A stretch of 64,000 nt of DNA. Origin: Collimonas arenae (lineage in GTDB: Bacteria > Pseudomonadota > Gammaproteobacteria > Burkholderiales > Burkholderiaceae_D). The number at the start of each line of letters is the position of its first letter. The first letter of the stretch is position 1. The stretch spans positions 62,001 to 126,000 of the forward strand of contig NZ_CP009962.1 in NCBI RefSeq assembly GCF_000786695.1, given 5' to 3'. The position numbers were made by a program, and so were the translations under genes. Under the pieces are notes generated by a model that was not told where the DNA came from, searched no databases, and saw nothing but the letters and a program-made list of their open reading frames with translations. Positions 52,346 through 63,769 of the stretch are shown one piece after another.

Positions 52346-52828
52346 ATGTCCACATCTTTGAATACACTTTTCTACCGCATCGGCAGCGCCGCCACAATGG
52401 CTGCATTGTTAGCGCTTGCCGGTTGCGACGGCATGGACCCGGCGCAAAAAACCGCAGCGCCGGCAGCGACGCCAAGCGCGGCAGCACCGGTCGCGGCCGT
52501 GATTGCGCCTGAACCGCCGGCACCGCCCACGGCCCTCAATGAAGGTATTGCCCTGTACAACAAAGGCAGCTACAGCGCTGCCGTCAAGCGTCTCGCCAAT
52601 GCCCCGGAAATCTGGACGGCGGATATTGGTTTCCAGACCGAAGCCTTGAAATACATGGCGTTCAGCTATTGCGTCACTTCCCGGAAGAAGCTGTGCCGGC
52701 AGCAGTTTGAAAAGGCCTTGAGACTGGATCCGAATTTCGACCTGGCGCCGGGAGAAAAGGGTCATCCGCTATGGGGGCCTGCGTTCAACCAGGCCAAGCG
52801 GGCCGTGACAGCCAGCGCCAAGAAGTAA
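52346..52828 (+). CDS. tssQ: TssQ family type VI secretion-associated lipoprotein
   Basis: 160 aa. A lipoprotein signal (AALLALAGCDGMD, Cys at about residue 27) is followed by an Ala/Pro-rich stretch and a TPR-like domain: LNEGIALYNKGSYSAAVKRL, LKYMAFSYCVTSRKKLCRQQFEKAL. TssQ lipoproteins are encoded with TagH, PppA and PpkA in Burkholderiales type VI clusters. Its stop overlaps the first base of a 179-base repeat element. It starts 21 bases after the kinase gene. Confidence 0.75.
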   Translation: MSTSLNTLFYRIGSAATMAALLALAGCDGMDPAQKTAAPAATPSAAAPVAAVIAPEPPAPPTALNEGIALYNKGSYSAAVKRLANAPEIWTADIGFQTEALKYMAFSYCVTSRKKLCRQQFEKALRLDPNFDLAPGEKGHPLWGPAFNQAKRAVTASAKK

Positions 52829-53006
52829 GAGGCTGTTGCAACACATCTGGCGTTGTTGCCCTTGCAGGGCGCCCGGGCTTACAAGCCCGGGTCGTTCCGC
52901 AGGCAGACGACAGTGTCGTCTGAAACCCCCTGCTACGCCCTCCTGGCCGTACTACTCGTACCGTCTTCCTCGGCCCATCTGGCCATCTGTGTTTGCAACA
53001 GCCTCT
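52828..53006. repeat. 179-base element with 18-base terminal inverted repeats
   Basis: The ends AGAGGCTGTTGCAACACA and TGTGTTTGCAACAGCCTCT match as inverted repeats with a single extra base. Inside are further hairpins, including CCCGGGCTT/AAGCCCGGG and GACGACAGTGTCGTC. No ORF. Typical of dispersed REP/MITE-like intergenic elements. Confidence 0.65.
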
Positions 53007-53007
53007 A

Positions 53008-53163
53008 AGAACCTATTCGAAATCTTACTGCGAGGCCGTCAACGGGGCGCATGCGCTGCTCAAAATGCTCACATACTCAAGTATGCTCCGCTTTTTGCGC
53101 TGCTCTTTACCCCGCTGACGACCAAGTCAGCGTAGCTGAGGCTACAGATTTCGAACAGGTTCT
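53008..53163. repeat. 156-base element with 18-base terminal inverted repeats
   Basis: The ends AGAACCTATTCGAAATCT and AGATTTCGAACAGGTTCT are inverted repeats with one mismatch. It begins two bases after the previous element, so two different repeats stand back to back in the gap between tssQ and the LysR gene. Confidence 0.65.
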
Positions 53164-53199
53164 AAGTACCTGCGCGGCCGTCGTTCGGCGGCCGCATCG

Positions 53200-54117
53200 T
53201 CAGCGCCGAAACGACGGCGCTGAAAAGCCCGGCAGCAAGGGAATTCTTTCGGTCAGGAATTGCATGAACACCGTGGCGCGCAAGGATTGATAGCGGCGCG
53301 AGGGATATAGTAGAGAAGCTTCCTGTCCGGGTGTGCTCCAGGCCGGCAGAATCCGCTGCAGCTGGCCCGATTCGAGCAAATCATGCACCAGCCAGGACGG
53401 ACAGATCCCGAGGCCGGCGCCCTTCAGGAAACTCTCGCGTATCGCCATTGAGCTGTTCACCTGGTAACGGCTGCGCGTGACAATTTCCAGCGTCCCTTCG
53501 GGACCGCTAAGCGTAGTCACTTCGCCGTTGGCAGGACGGGCAAAGCCAATGTAACGGTGCGCGGCGAGATCATCGGGCGTCAGGATCTCAGGGTGGCGTT
53601 GTAAATAGGCTGGCGCCGCCACCAGATAGCGTTCTGCGCTGGCGATCTTGCGGGCGATCATGTTCGGCGGCAGCGAGCCCGCGAGCCGTAGCGCAACATC
53701 GACGCCATCCTCCACCAGATCGACAAAACGGTCATTCAATATCAGTTCGACTTCGATCTCCGGATACAACGCCAGAAACTCCAGCACCAACGCATTCAAT
53801 CGCAGCTGGCCCAAGCCCAGCGGAGCGTTGACGCGTAACAGGCCCGCCGGTCGTTCAGTCAGGCCGCGGGCGTCACTGACCGCTTCGCTGAATTCTTCCA
53901 GCACGCGTTTGGCGCGCGCATAGAAACGCCGCCCCTGCTCGGTCGGCGTCAGGCTGGTGGTGCTGCGCTCCAACAGCCGTACGCCGAGTTCTTTCTCCAG
54001 CGCGGCGATGATCTTGCTGACAGTCGGCTGGGTACTGCGCTGTTCGCGCGCCACTGCCGACAGGCTGCCGAGTTCCACCGCACGCACGAAGCTGCGGCAG
54101 GCTTTGATTTGATCCAT
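53200..54117 (-). CDS. LysR family transcriptional regulator
   Basis: 305 aa. The wHTH is CRSFVRAVELGSLSAVAREQ then RSTQPTVSKIIAALEKELG. The effector domain begins LLRVNAPLGLGQLRLNALV and contains ILNDRFVDLVEDGVDVALRL, the LysR substrate-binding pattern. It is divergent from the SGNH hydrolase gene, with a palindrome directly in front of its own start, so it probably regulates that gene and itself. Confidence 0.92.
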   Translation of the reverse strand: MDQIKACRSFVRAVELGSLSAVAREQRSTQPTVSKIIAALEKELGVRLLERSTTSLTPTEQGRRFYARAKRVLEEFSEAVSDARGLTERPAGLLRVNAPLGLGQLRLNALVLEFLALYPEIEVELILNDRFVDLVEDGVDVALRLAGSLPPNMIARKIASAERYLVAAPAYLQRHPEILTPDDLAAHRYIGFARPANGEVTTLSGPEGTLEIVTRSRYQVNSSMAIRESFLKGAGLGICPSWLVHDLLESGQLQRILPAWSTPGQEASLLYPSRRYQSLRATVFMQFLTERIPLLPGFSAPSFRR

Positions 54118-54120
54118 GCC

Positions 54121-54135
54121 ATTCCAATATGGAAT
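54121..54135. promoter_or_regulatory. LysR operator candidate ATTCCAATATGGAAT
   Basis: ATTCCA-ATA-TGGAAT, perfect 6-base arms, 4 bases from the LysR start. A further GGAATGG half-site lies near 54171. Confidence 0.5.
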
Positions 54136-54240
54136 AAGTGATATGAAATTATGATCCCTAGTACAGTTATTTGGAATGGCTTATCTTGATGCCTGACTTG
54201 ATTCATATCGAACCCTCGATTTGTCCACTGGGAGCATCGC

Positions 54241-55515
54241 ATGAACACTCGGAAAATTCTGGCAACCCTGGCCTGCCTGCCTTTATTCACTAGCGCCGCA
54301 TTGGCAGCCGCACCTGTGGCGGAAGCGCCCCCGGCAGTAGAGCACTGGGTCTCCAGCTGGAGCGCCAATCCACAACCGATATGGGAGCCCGGCTTCGCTT
54401 TGCCGACCAATATTCCGGCGACCTTATCGAATCAGACCGTGCGCCAGGTCGCCCGGATCAGCGTTGGCGGCAAGCGCGTCCGGGTTACCTTGTCGAATGA
54501 ATATGGAACCACGCCGCTGGTGATCGGCGCGGCGCATATCGTGCTCGCTGGAGACGGTTCGGCAATCGTTGGCGGCTCGGACCGGGTTCTTACTTTCGGC
54601 GGCCGTAGTTCAGTGACGATTGCACCGGGCGCGCCGGTGATCAGCGATCCGGTCGATCTGGCGCTTGCGCCGCTGGCTGAGGTAGCAATCAGTCTCTACC
54701 TGCCGCAAACCACCGCGCTTAGCACTTTTCACTGGGATGGCAAGCAGAGCGCTTATATTGCGCCGGGCAACCAGGTCGCCGCCGTTGCGATCAAGAGCGA
54801 CTCCAATATTGAAGCGCGCTTGTTCTTAAGTACGATCCTGGTGGACGCGCCAGCCGCCACCAGGGTAGTGGCGACCTACGGCGATTCGATTACCGACGGC
54901 GCCGGTTCCACCTCCAATCGCAACCGGCGCTGGCCCGACTTGCTGGCGCAACGCCTGGCCGGACGGCAGATCGCAGTGTTGAACGCCGGGATCTCCGGCG
55001 CCAGGGTGTTGAGCGACAAGATGGGCGTCAATGCGCTGGCACGCTTTGACCGCGACGTGTTGAACCAGCCGAACCTCGACACGGTGATCCTGCTGATGGG
55101 CATCAACGATATCGGCTGGCCGGGCAGCAGCCTGGCGCCGGACGCGCCCACGATCCCGGTCGAGCAGCTGATCGCCGGCTACCGGCAATTGATTGCGCGT
55201 GCCCACATGCGGCATGTGCGGATAGTCGGCGCCACCCTGACGCCGTTCGAAGATGCCTTGCAGGGCTCGGATCTGCACAACTACTATTCGCAGGCCAAGG
55301 AGCAAAGCCGGCAAGCGGTCAACCAATGGATACGCAGCAGCGGCGAGTTTGATGCAGTGATCGATTTCGACGCCGTCACCAGGGATCCGCAACATCCGCA
55401 ACGCTTTCTGTCTGCCTATGATTCTGGCGATCATTTGCATCCGGGTGATGCCGGCTACCAGGCTATGGCGGAGGCGATCGATTTGACGAGTCTTTTGCGG
55501 AATGATCAACGCTGA
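54241..55515 (+). CDS. Secreted SGNH/GDSL hydrolase
   Basis: 424 aa with a signal peptide (LATLACLPLFTSAALAA). A jelly-roll-like N-terminal part (VEHWVSSWSANPQPIWE, VARISVGGKRVRVTLSNEYG) is followed by the hydrolase domain: catalytic Ser in TYGDSITDGAGS, GISGARVLSD, Asn in LLMGINDIGWPG, and Asp/His in DHLHPGDAGYQ. These are lipases or esterases that deacetylate carbohydrates. It stands opposite a LysR regulator. It is the most likely effector of that pair. Confidence 0.9.
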   Translation: MNTRKILATLACLPLFTSAALAAAPVAEAPPAVEHWVSSWSANPQPIWEPGFALPTNIPATLSNQTVRQVARISVGGKRVRVTLSNEYGTTPLVIGAAHIVLAGDGSAIVGGSDRVLTFGGRSSVTIAPGAPVISDPVDLALAPLAEVAISLYLPQTTALSTFHWDGKQSAYIAPGNQVAAVAIKSDSNIEARLFLSTILVDAPAATRVVATYGDSITDGAGSTSNRNRRWPDLLAQRLAGRQIAVLNAGISGARVLSDKMGVNALARFDRDVLNQPNLDTVILLMGINDIGWPGSSLAPDAPTIPVEQLIAGYRQLIARAHMRHVRIVGATLTPFEDALQGSDLHNYYSQAKEQSRQAVNQWIRSSGEFDAVIDFDAVTRDPQHPQRFLSAYDSGDHLHPGDAGYQAMAEAIDLTSLLRNDQR

Positions 55516-55646
55516 GCGAGTATTGCGATGGCCGTTTTAGAATAGGAGCGCGCCGGTTTGAAATAGGTTTTTGCCTCTAATCGGCGCCAAAACGGCGTCG
55601 TTTCAGCGATTTTCAGCGACTTTTCAGGTAGATTCCAGCCCAGTAG

Positions 55647-57770
<2,124 letters not shown>

Positions 57771-57830
57771 TTAAATGGGGTCGGAGTTTTTTTTCGCGGC
57801 TTTTGCGAAAATTACTCCGACCCCATTTAA
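57771..57830. repeat. REP-like hairpin with perfect 17-base arms
   Basis: TTAAATGGGGTCGGAGT (57771-57787) and its exact reverse complement (57814-57830) enclose a T/A-rich loop with its own CGCGG/TTTTGCG complementarity. The GGGGTCGGAGT arm is a familiar sequence next to REP-associated tyrosine transposases in other genomes. It lies directly after the FadH stop and probably also terminates it. Confidence 0.65.
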
Positions 57831-57890
57831 CGGGCTACGAAGTACATGCATTTGCATTCGAAACGGTGGTTACTCCGTGGATGCAAGCCG

Positions 57891-59247
<1,357 letters not shown>

Positions 59248-59280
59248 TGGATAGCAGCGGCAACTGAAATCGGCGATGAC

Positions 59281-59311
59281 CATGCCGGAGTGCGTCACGT
59301 GCTCCGGCATG
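59281..59311 (+). terminator. Hairpin downstream of pip
   Basis: Perfect 10-base stem CATGCCGGAG / CTCCGGCATG with an 11-base loop that contains CACGTG. No T-run follows, so its role as a terminator is uncertain. Confidence 0.45.
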
Positions 59312-59348
59312 TGTGCCGAGCGATGATGGTTTGTCCAAAGGGATCGGT

Positions 59349-59855
59349 ATGTCGCAACCACCTCGTTTGCAATATATATTGATCGCCCTGCTGGCGACGC
59401 TCGCGTTGACCTCGTCAGCTTGGGCCGAAACCATGAAAAACTGGTTCAACGATCCATTCATCCAGGTCCGTAACGCCGTGCCGGATTGCCCGTTGCCGTT
59501 AGGCCCGCTGGTGAGCGAGGAAGAGGCGCGCAAGGAATCTCATTGGCGCACTGAACGCGGCACCAGTTGCTGGCTTGCCGGCCAGTGCAGCAAGCCGAAT
59601 TCCTATCTGTACGACGCGCCGATCGCACATGCGGTGCAAGCGCATTTCTCCAATGATCCGGCGTTCGCCCGCAGCAGCTTGTGGCTGACGTTCCAGCGGC
59701 GTTTTGTCTGGGTGGAAGGATGCAGCGCTGATCCCGCCATCAATGCCGCCGCGCTGGAGGCGTTTATCCGCGTCGAAACCGATGTGGAACGCGTGATCGT
59801 TAATGTGCGTATGCCAGGCCAGGGCAAGGCGCCCTATCCGCTTGCGCACCCCTGA
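59349..59855 (+). CDS. Secreted protein of unknown function, possibly BON-like
   Basis: 168 aa from ATG 59349 with AAAGGGA upstream. A signal peptide (YILIALLATLALTSSAWA) is followed by a Trp/Cys-containing region (GTSCWLAGQCSKPNSYLYD) and a C-terminal part AALEAFIRVETDVERVIVNV that resembles the alpha-beta pattern of BON domains. I am not certain of that assignment. Two Cys pairs could form disulfides. It converges with the di-heme peroxidase gene across a 14-base gap. Confidence 0.65.
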   Translation: MSQPPRLQYILIALLATLALTSSAWAETMKNWFNDPFIQVRNAVPDCPLPLGPLVSEEEARKESHWRTERGTSCWLAGQCSKPNSYLYDAPIAHAVQAHFSNDPAFARSSLWLTFQRRFVWVEGCSADPAINAAALEAFIRVETDVERVIVNVRMPGQGKAPYPLAHP

Positions 59856-59869
59856 GCAGTCCCGCTCAA

Positions 59870-61276
59870 CTATTCAATACGCTTCGCGCCAGACTTGGCC
59901 GAATAGCCGTCGTTCAGTGTTTTCAGGAAAGCGATCAGGTCGCCGATTTCAGCGTCATTCATCGCCGGCGCCTGGCCTGCCTTGCGGTTGAAAGGGGCGT
60001 CAAGGCGATCGATGTTATCGCGATAGCGCCGCGGCAGATCGTCGAACTTGGCGACCTTGCCTTTGACTTTGGGGTACCACTTGGCGGGATCGGTGTCGCG
60101 CTCTACGTAAAAATGCAGCATGTCTTCCAGCGTGTGGAAACGGCCGTTGTGAAAGAACGCTCCGCGCGTCGCCACGTTGCGCAAGGTGGGCGATTTGAAC
60201 ATGCCGCAGAACTCTGATTCCTTCGCCATGTCTTTACGATCCGGTCCGCAGATGCCGAGATCGACGTAGTTCGGATTGCGGTTCGCTGCGATCTCCGGAT
60301 TGCGCGGCACGCCCAGCGCCTGGAACCCGAAATCGGTGAATTGCGCAGGCCGACCTCCCGGCCCAGGCGTATCGACATGGCACTTGGCGCAATTGCCTTT
60401 ATTTGGATTGTTGAACAAGCCGTAGCCGCGTAGTTCGGCTGGCGTGAAATCGGCGTTGCCGGCCATCGCAGCATCAAATTTGCTGGTGTAGGGATGGAAG
60501 CTGGCGTCTTCAGTCTGGAACGCTTCCAGCGCCAGCGTCGCCTTTTCCAGCGCCACTGTCGGATGATCGAAGATATCGGCGCCGTATACTTGCCGGAACT
60601 GCGCCACATAGGCGGTCTTCTGCAATTTGGCGACTACCTCTGCAGGACTCAGGTTCGCCATTTCGTTCACATTGAGCAAAGGGATCAAGGCCTGTTGGTG
60701 TAAGGAATCGACCGCACCGTCATGCGTAAAGCCGCCTGTCGGACCTTCGTCTTCGGTTTCATCCGGCCCCGGCACATAGTAATGGCGGGTGAACTTGGGC
60801 GTGAATCCCAGGTAGCGCAACGACGGTGTTGCGCGCGTGCCCTGCCGTTGCATATCGGCGCCGCCCAGTTGCACCGCCAGGGCGTTCGGCGGGCCGTAAG
60901 CGTGATCGGGACTGTGGCAGGTAGCGCAGGACAACTTACCAGAAGCCGACAGCGATGTATCAAAAAAGAGCTGCTTGCCGAGTTGCGCAGCCGGGCTCAA
61001 GGTGGCTGGCGGCTCAGGGTAGCGTACCCACATTTTCAATGCAGGCTTTGGCGCAGCCGCAGCCGCAGCCGCAACCGCAACAGCAACCGCAACAGCAACC
61101 GCAACGATCGCTGGCGTGGCCGTCGCAGTAGTCGTTCGCGCCGGACCGTTGCTGTCGTGGCAGCCGCTCAACAGCGCCGCAGCCGCAACCGCAACCGCAA
61201 CCAGCGCCTGCCATCCGGCAGCGCTGTCAAAGTACCTGAAATCAAACTCGCTATGATTGCTGCCGAAGACTTTCAA
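59870..61276 (-). CDS. Di-heme cytochrome c peroxidase family lipoprotein (MauG-like)
   Basis: 468 aa. The N terminus is a lipoprotein signal (VAVAVAAAALLSGC, Cys at residue 39). An Ala/Val low-complexity stretch (residues about 57-75) comes from a hexanucleotide repeat. Two c-type heme sites follow: LSCATCHSPDHAYG (C117, C120, H121) and GNCAKCHVDTPG (C296, C299, H300). The body matches CcpA/MauG-type peroxidases (LGKQLFFDTSLSASG). Its partner upstream on the same strand, 81 bases away, is a phosphoesterase; this pairing recurs in Burkholderiales. Confidence 0.88.
   Translation of the reverse strand: MKVFGSNHSEFDFRYFDSAAGWQALVAVAVAAAALLSGCHDSNGPARTTTATATPAIVAVAVAVAVAVAAAAAAAPKPALKMWVRYPEPPATLSPAAQLGKQLFFDTSLSASGKLSCATCHSPDHAYGPPNALAVQLGGADMQRQGTRATPSLRYLGFTPKFTRHYYVPGPDETEDEGPTGGFTHDGAVDSLHQQALIPLLNVNEMANLSPAEVVAKLQKTAYVAQFRQVYGADIFDHPTVALEKATLALEAFQTEDASFHPYTSKFDAAMAGNADFTPAELRGYGLFNNPNKGNCAKCHVDTPGPGGRPAQFTDFGFQALGVPRNPEIAANRNPNYVDLGICGPDRKDMAKESEFCGMFKSPTLRNVATRGAFFHNGRFHTLEDMLHFYVERDTDPAKWYPKVKGKVAKFDDLPRRYRDNIDRLDAPFNRKAGQAPAMNDAEIGDLIAFLKTLNDGYSAKSGAKRIE
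61053..61106 (-). repeat. Hexanucleotide repeat in the peroxidase gene, nine units
   Basis: GCARCM (mainly GCAACC, GCAGCC, GCAACA) repeated nine times on the plus strand. In the minus-strand gene it encodes alternating Val-Ala. Unit gain or loss would keep the frame and change linker length. Confidence 0.8.
61179..61202 (-). repeat. Hexanucleotide repeat in the peroxidase signal region, four units
   Basis: Four units of the same hexamer type (one GCAGCC and three GCAACC), encoding part of the hydrophobic core of the lipoprotein signal. It is separated by 72 bases from the longer array. Confidence 0.75.
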
Positions 61277-61357
61277 TCCGTTCCGATCTATTTGCTGTTC
61301 TGCCTGAATCGGGGCCGAGCGACTCTACCTGAGCGGCTCTGCCCCGTTTGAAGGCGC

Positions 61358-63769
61358 TTAGAAGTTGAACATGGCCATCAGGTCGCCGATGGCGGTGGTG
61401 TTGACCGGACGGTACTGGTCGGCTGCGACGCTGACCGGATTGGGCAGGTTGTCGCGGCTGCGTGGCGACAGCGGCGGCAGGCGCCAGTTGCGTTCGATGA
61501 ATTTCGTCACCGACGAATGGTCGTAGTAGGTGTGATCGATAAAACCGGTACGGGCATACGGCGATACCAGCAGGAATGGAATGCGCGGACCGTCGCCGAA
61601 GAAATCGACGTTCTGGATATAGCCGCTGTCGAAATGGCCGCCGCCCTCATCGGTGGTGACCAGGATCGCGGTATGCGCCCACAGTGTTGGATTGGCCTTG
61701 ACCTTGGCGATCAGGTCTTGCAGGAAGGCTTCGTAGCGGGCCGGCGCAGAGTAGCCCGGATGGCCGCTGTCGAGATTCTTCGGCACGACGAACGATACTG
61801 CCGGCAAAGTGCCCTTGGCGACATCGCTATAGAACGTGGTCAGGCCGGCCAGGCTGGATTTCAGGTTGCTGTTCATGACATTGCTGGATGCCACCAGCGG
61901 GTCGCCGATGGCGTTGTACTGCGCGAACTGGGCGACCGACACCGGAAAACCGAACGAGACGGCATCGGCGGTCACGTCGGAAATGTCGCGGCCTCCGGTA
62001 TACCATTTCCAGGCGACGTTTTTCTTGGCCAGGCCTTCGGCGATGGTCGGCACGGTTTGCGGCGGATAGTTATAGTTGTTGGGACCGATCGGCTGGATGT
62101 TGCCGTTCATGTCGTAGCCTGGATTGTAATTGTTGACCAGGTAGTATTTGCCGGCGTCGCAATTGCTCTTGACCTTCTTGCCGTTGAGAAAATTCAAGAT
62201 CGGGGCGACGCCGGGCTGGCTGGCGTCCGAGCAATTGACGTAGGAGCCGCCCTGGTAGCCATCCTGCGAATAAAAATTCGGAGTTTGCGCCAGCGGGTTC
62301 GGATTCTCGATCTGGTTGGCCGGCGGCGTGCCTACGGCGCCGCCGTTGTTGAAATAAGGCAGGTCGGCGGTGGCGATGGTGTAGAAGTTGGCGCCGGTGC
62401 CGCCCATGATGCCCTGGTGATAGTTATCGCTCAGCGCATATTGCTGCGCCAGCGATTTGAAGAAAGGCGCGTCGCCGCTAGCCATGTTGAGGAAGCCCAT
62501 CAGCTCGCCGCCCTGCCCTGGATTGCTCGGCGTGATGCCCTTGGTATCGCCGCCCTGGCCGACCGTCGCCGCCACCCAGGTAAACAAATCCAGCTTGGAA
62601 TTGTCGCCGCCGGTCTGTTGCCACATTTGGAAGAAACGATGCACCGGATCGCCCGTTTGGGCGCTGGTCGCCGTCCCGTAGGGTACATATTTGGTCAGCT
62701 GGAACGGGCCGCTAGGCAGGTTGCCCGGGAAACGGGTATCCGGCACTCCGCCTGGATCCTGGAAGGTTGGCGGTGCAAGTTCGCCGATCGCAGTCGGTTG
62801 CGGCAAGGTGGCGTAGGCAGTCGAGCGCGTCGGGTTGATCGTGTAGGCGGTTTGGGTTGCACCCTGGTTTTGCATGGCCAGGCTGAAGTTCGGGCCTGGC
62901 GTGCCGTCGGCGTTGATGATCCCTTGCGATAGCAAATTTTTCACGGTCTGGCCGCTTGGCGGCTGGTACGCACCGAACACCGCATCGAAGGTTTGGTTTT
63001 CGCCGACGACTACGATGACGTTCTGGATCGGCGTGGTGGTCGGGCCGTTGTTCAGCGCCACTACTGACTGGATCGCTGTTGCCGGCAAGGAGCCGCTGAC
63101 ATTGCCGGTAGGCGGAATCGTCAGCACTGCGCGATTGGCGTCGGCGCCCACCGCAACCTGACCGGTGTGGACGGTAAAGCGGGTCAGGTCGAACAGGTTG
63201 TCGAGCGGATCGCTGGCGACCGCCTGATACGTTGTACTGCCGATCGGGTCGGCGGTTTCGCTGGCGGGCACGCCCAGCGCGGTGAATAGCGCTTGCAGCG
63301 GCAAGGAGACATCGCTGACGGCTTGTGCAATGCTGGCAGAGCTAATTTTCGCCGCGCTGATTTGCGCAGGAGTCGGGTTGCCGCCAGGGACCAGGCCCAG
63401 CACGCGCTGGGTTACCAGCGAAGTCAGCGGATTCAGGTTGGCTTGTATTGCGTTGCCGCCATTTGGATTGATGACCGAGGACAAAGTGGCGGCGCTGCCG
63501 TCGGCGTCGTTAAACGGTGCGGTGAGGATAAATGGTCCGGTGCCTTTCAGCGGCAGGGTGAATTTGCCATTGCCATCGGTTAATGCCGTCTGCACGTTCT
63601 GGCCGCTGCTGTCGGTAATCGTAATAGTCACGCCCACCAGCGCCTTGCCTGTCGCTGCGACGCCGCTGACCATAGCGGTTCCGCCGTTGAACGAGTTGCC
63701 GCTACCGCCGCTGCAGCCGCACAGATAGACCAGCGTCGCGCAAGCCAGCGCCAGGGAATGAGGTTTCAT
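61358..63769 (-). CDS. Phosphoesterase family lipoprotein (phospholipase C/acid phosphatase AcpA-like)
   Basis: 803 aa. The signal LALACATLVYLCGC gives a lipoprotein. An Ig-like N-terminal domain (about 30-100, GVAATGKALVGVTITITDSS) is followed by the phosphoesterase fold: VIVVVGENQTFDAVFG (metal site), GGELMGFLNMASGD, IMGGTGANFYTIATAD, ILVTTDEGGGHFDSGYIQ and LLVSPYARTGFIDHTYYDH. Related enzymes are PlcN-type phospholipases C and AcpA phosphatases, all surface or secreted and often phosphate-regulated. A possible Pho box lies upstream. The di-heme peroxidase gene follows on the same strand. Confidence 0.87.
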   Translation of the reverse strand: MKPHSLALACATLVYLCGCSGGSGNSFNGGTAMVSGVAATGKALVGVTITITDSSGQNVQTALTDGNGKFTLPLKGTGPFILTAPFNDADGSAATLSSVINPNGGNAIQANLNPLTSLVTQRVLGLVPGGNPTPAQISAAKISSASIAQAVSDVSLPLQALFTALGVPASETADPIGSTTYQAVASDPLDNLFDLTRFTVHTGQVAVGADANRAVLTIPPTGNVSGSLPATAIQSVVALNNGPTTTPIQNVIVVVGENQTFDAVFGAYQPPSGQTVKNLLSQGIINADGTPGPNFSLAMQNQGATQTAYTINPTRSTAYATLPQPTAIGELAPPTFQDPGGVPDTRFPGNLPSGPFQLTKYVPYGTATSAQTGDPVHRFFQMWQQTGGDNSKLDLFTWVAATVGQGGDTKGITPSNPGQGGELMGFLNMASGDAPFFKSLAQQYALSDNYHQGIMGGTGANFYTIATADLPYFNNGGAVGTPPANQIENPNPLAQTPNFYSQDGYQGGSYVNCSDASQPGVAPILNFLNGKKVKSNCDAGKYYLVNNYNPGYDMNGNIQPIGPNNYNYPPQTVPTIAEGLAKKNVAWKWYTGGRDISDVTADAVSFGFPVSVAQFAQYNAIGDPLVASSNVMNSNLKSSLAGLTTFYSDVAKGTLPAVSFVVPKNLDSGHPGYSAPARYEAFLQDLIAKVKANPTLWAHTAILVTTDEGGGHFDSGYIQNVDFFGDGPRIPFLLVSPYARTGFIDHTYYDHSSVTKFIERNWRLPPLSPRSRDNLPNPVSVAADQYRPVNTTAIGDLMAMFNF

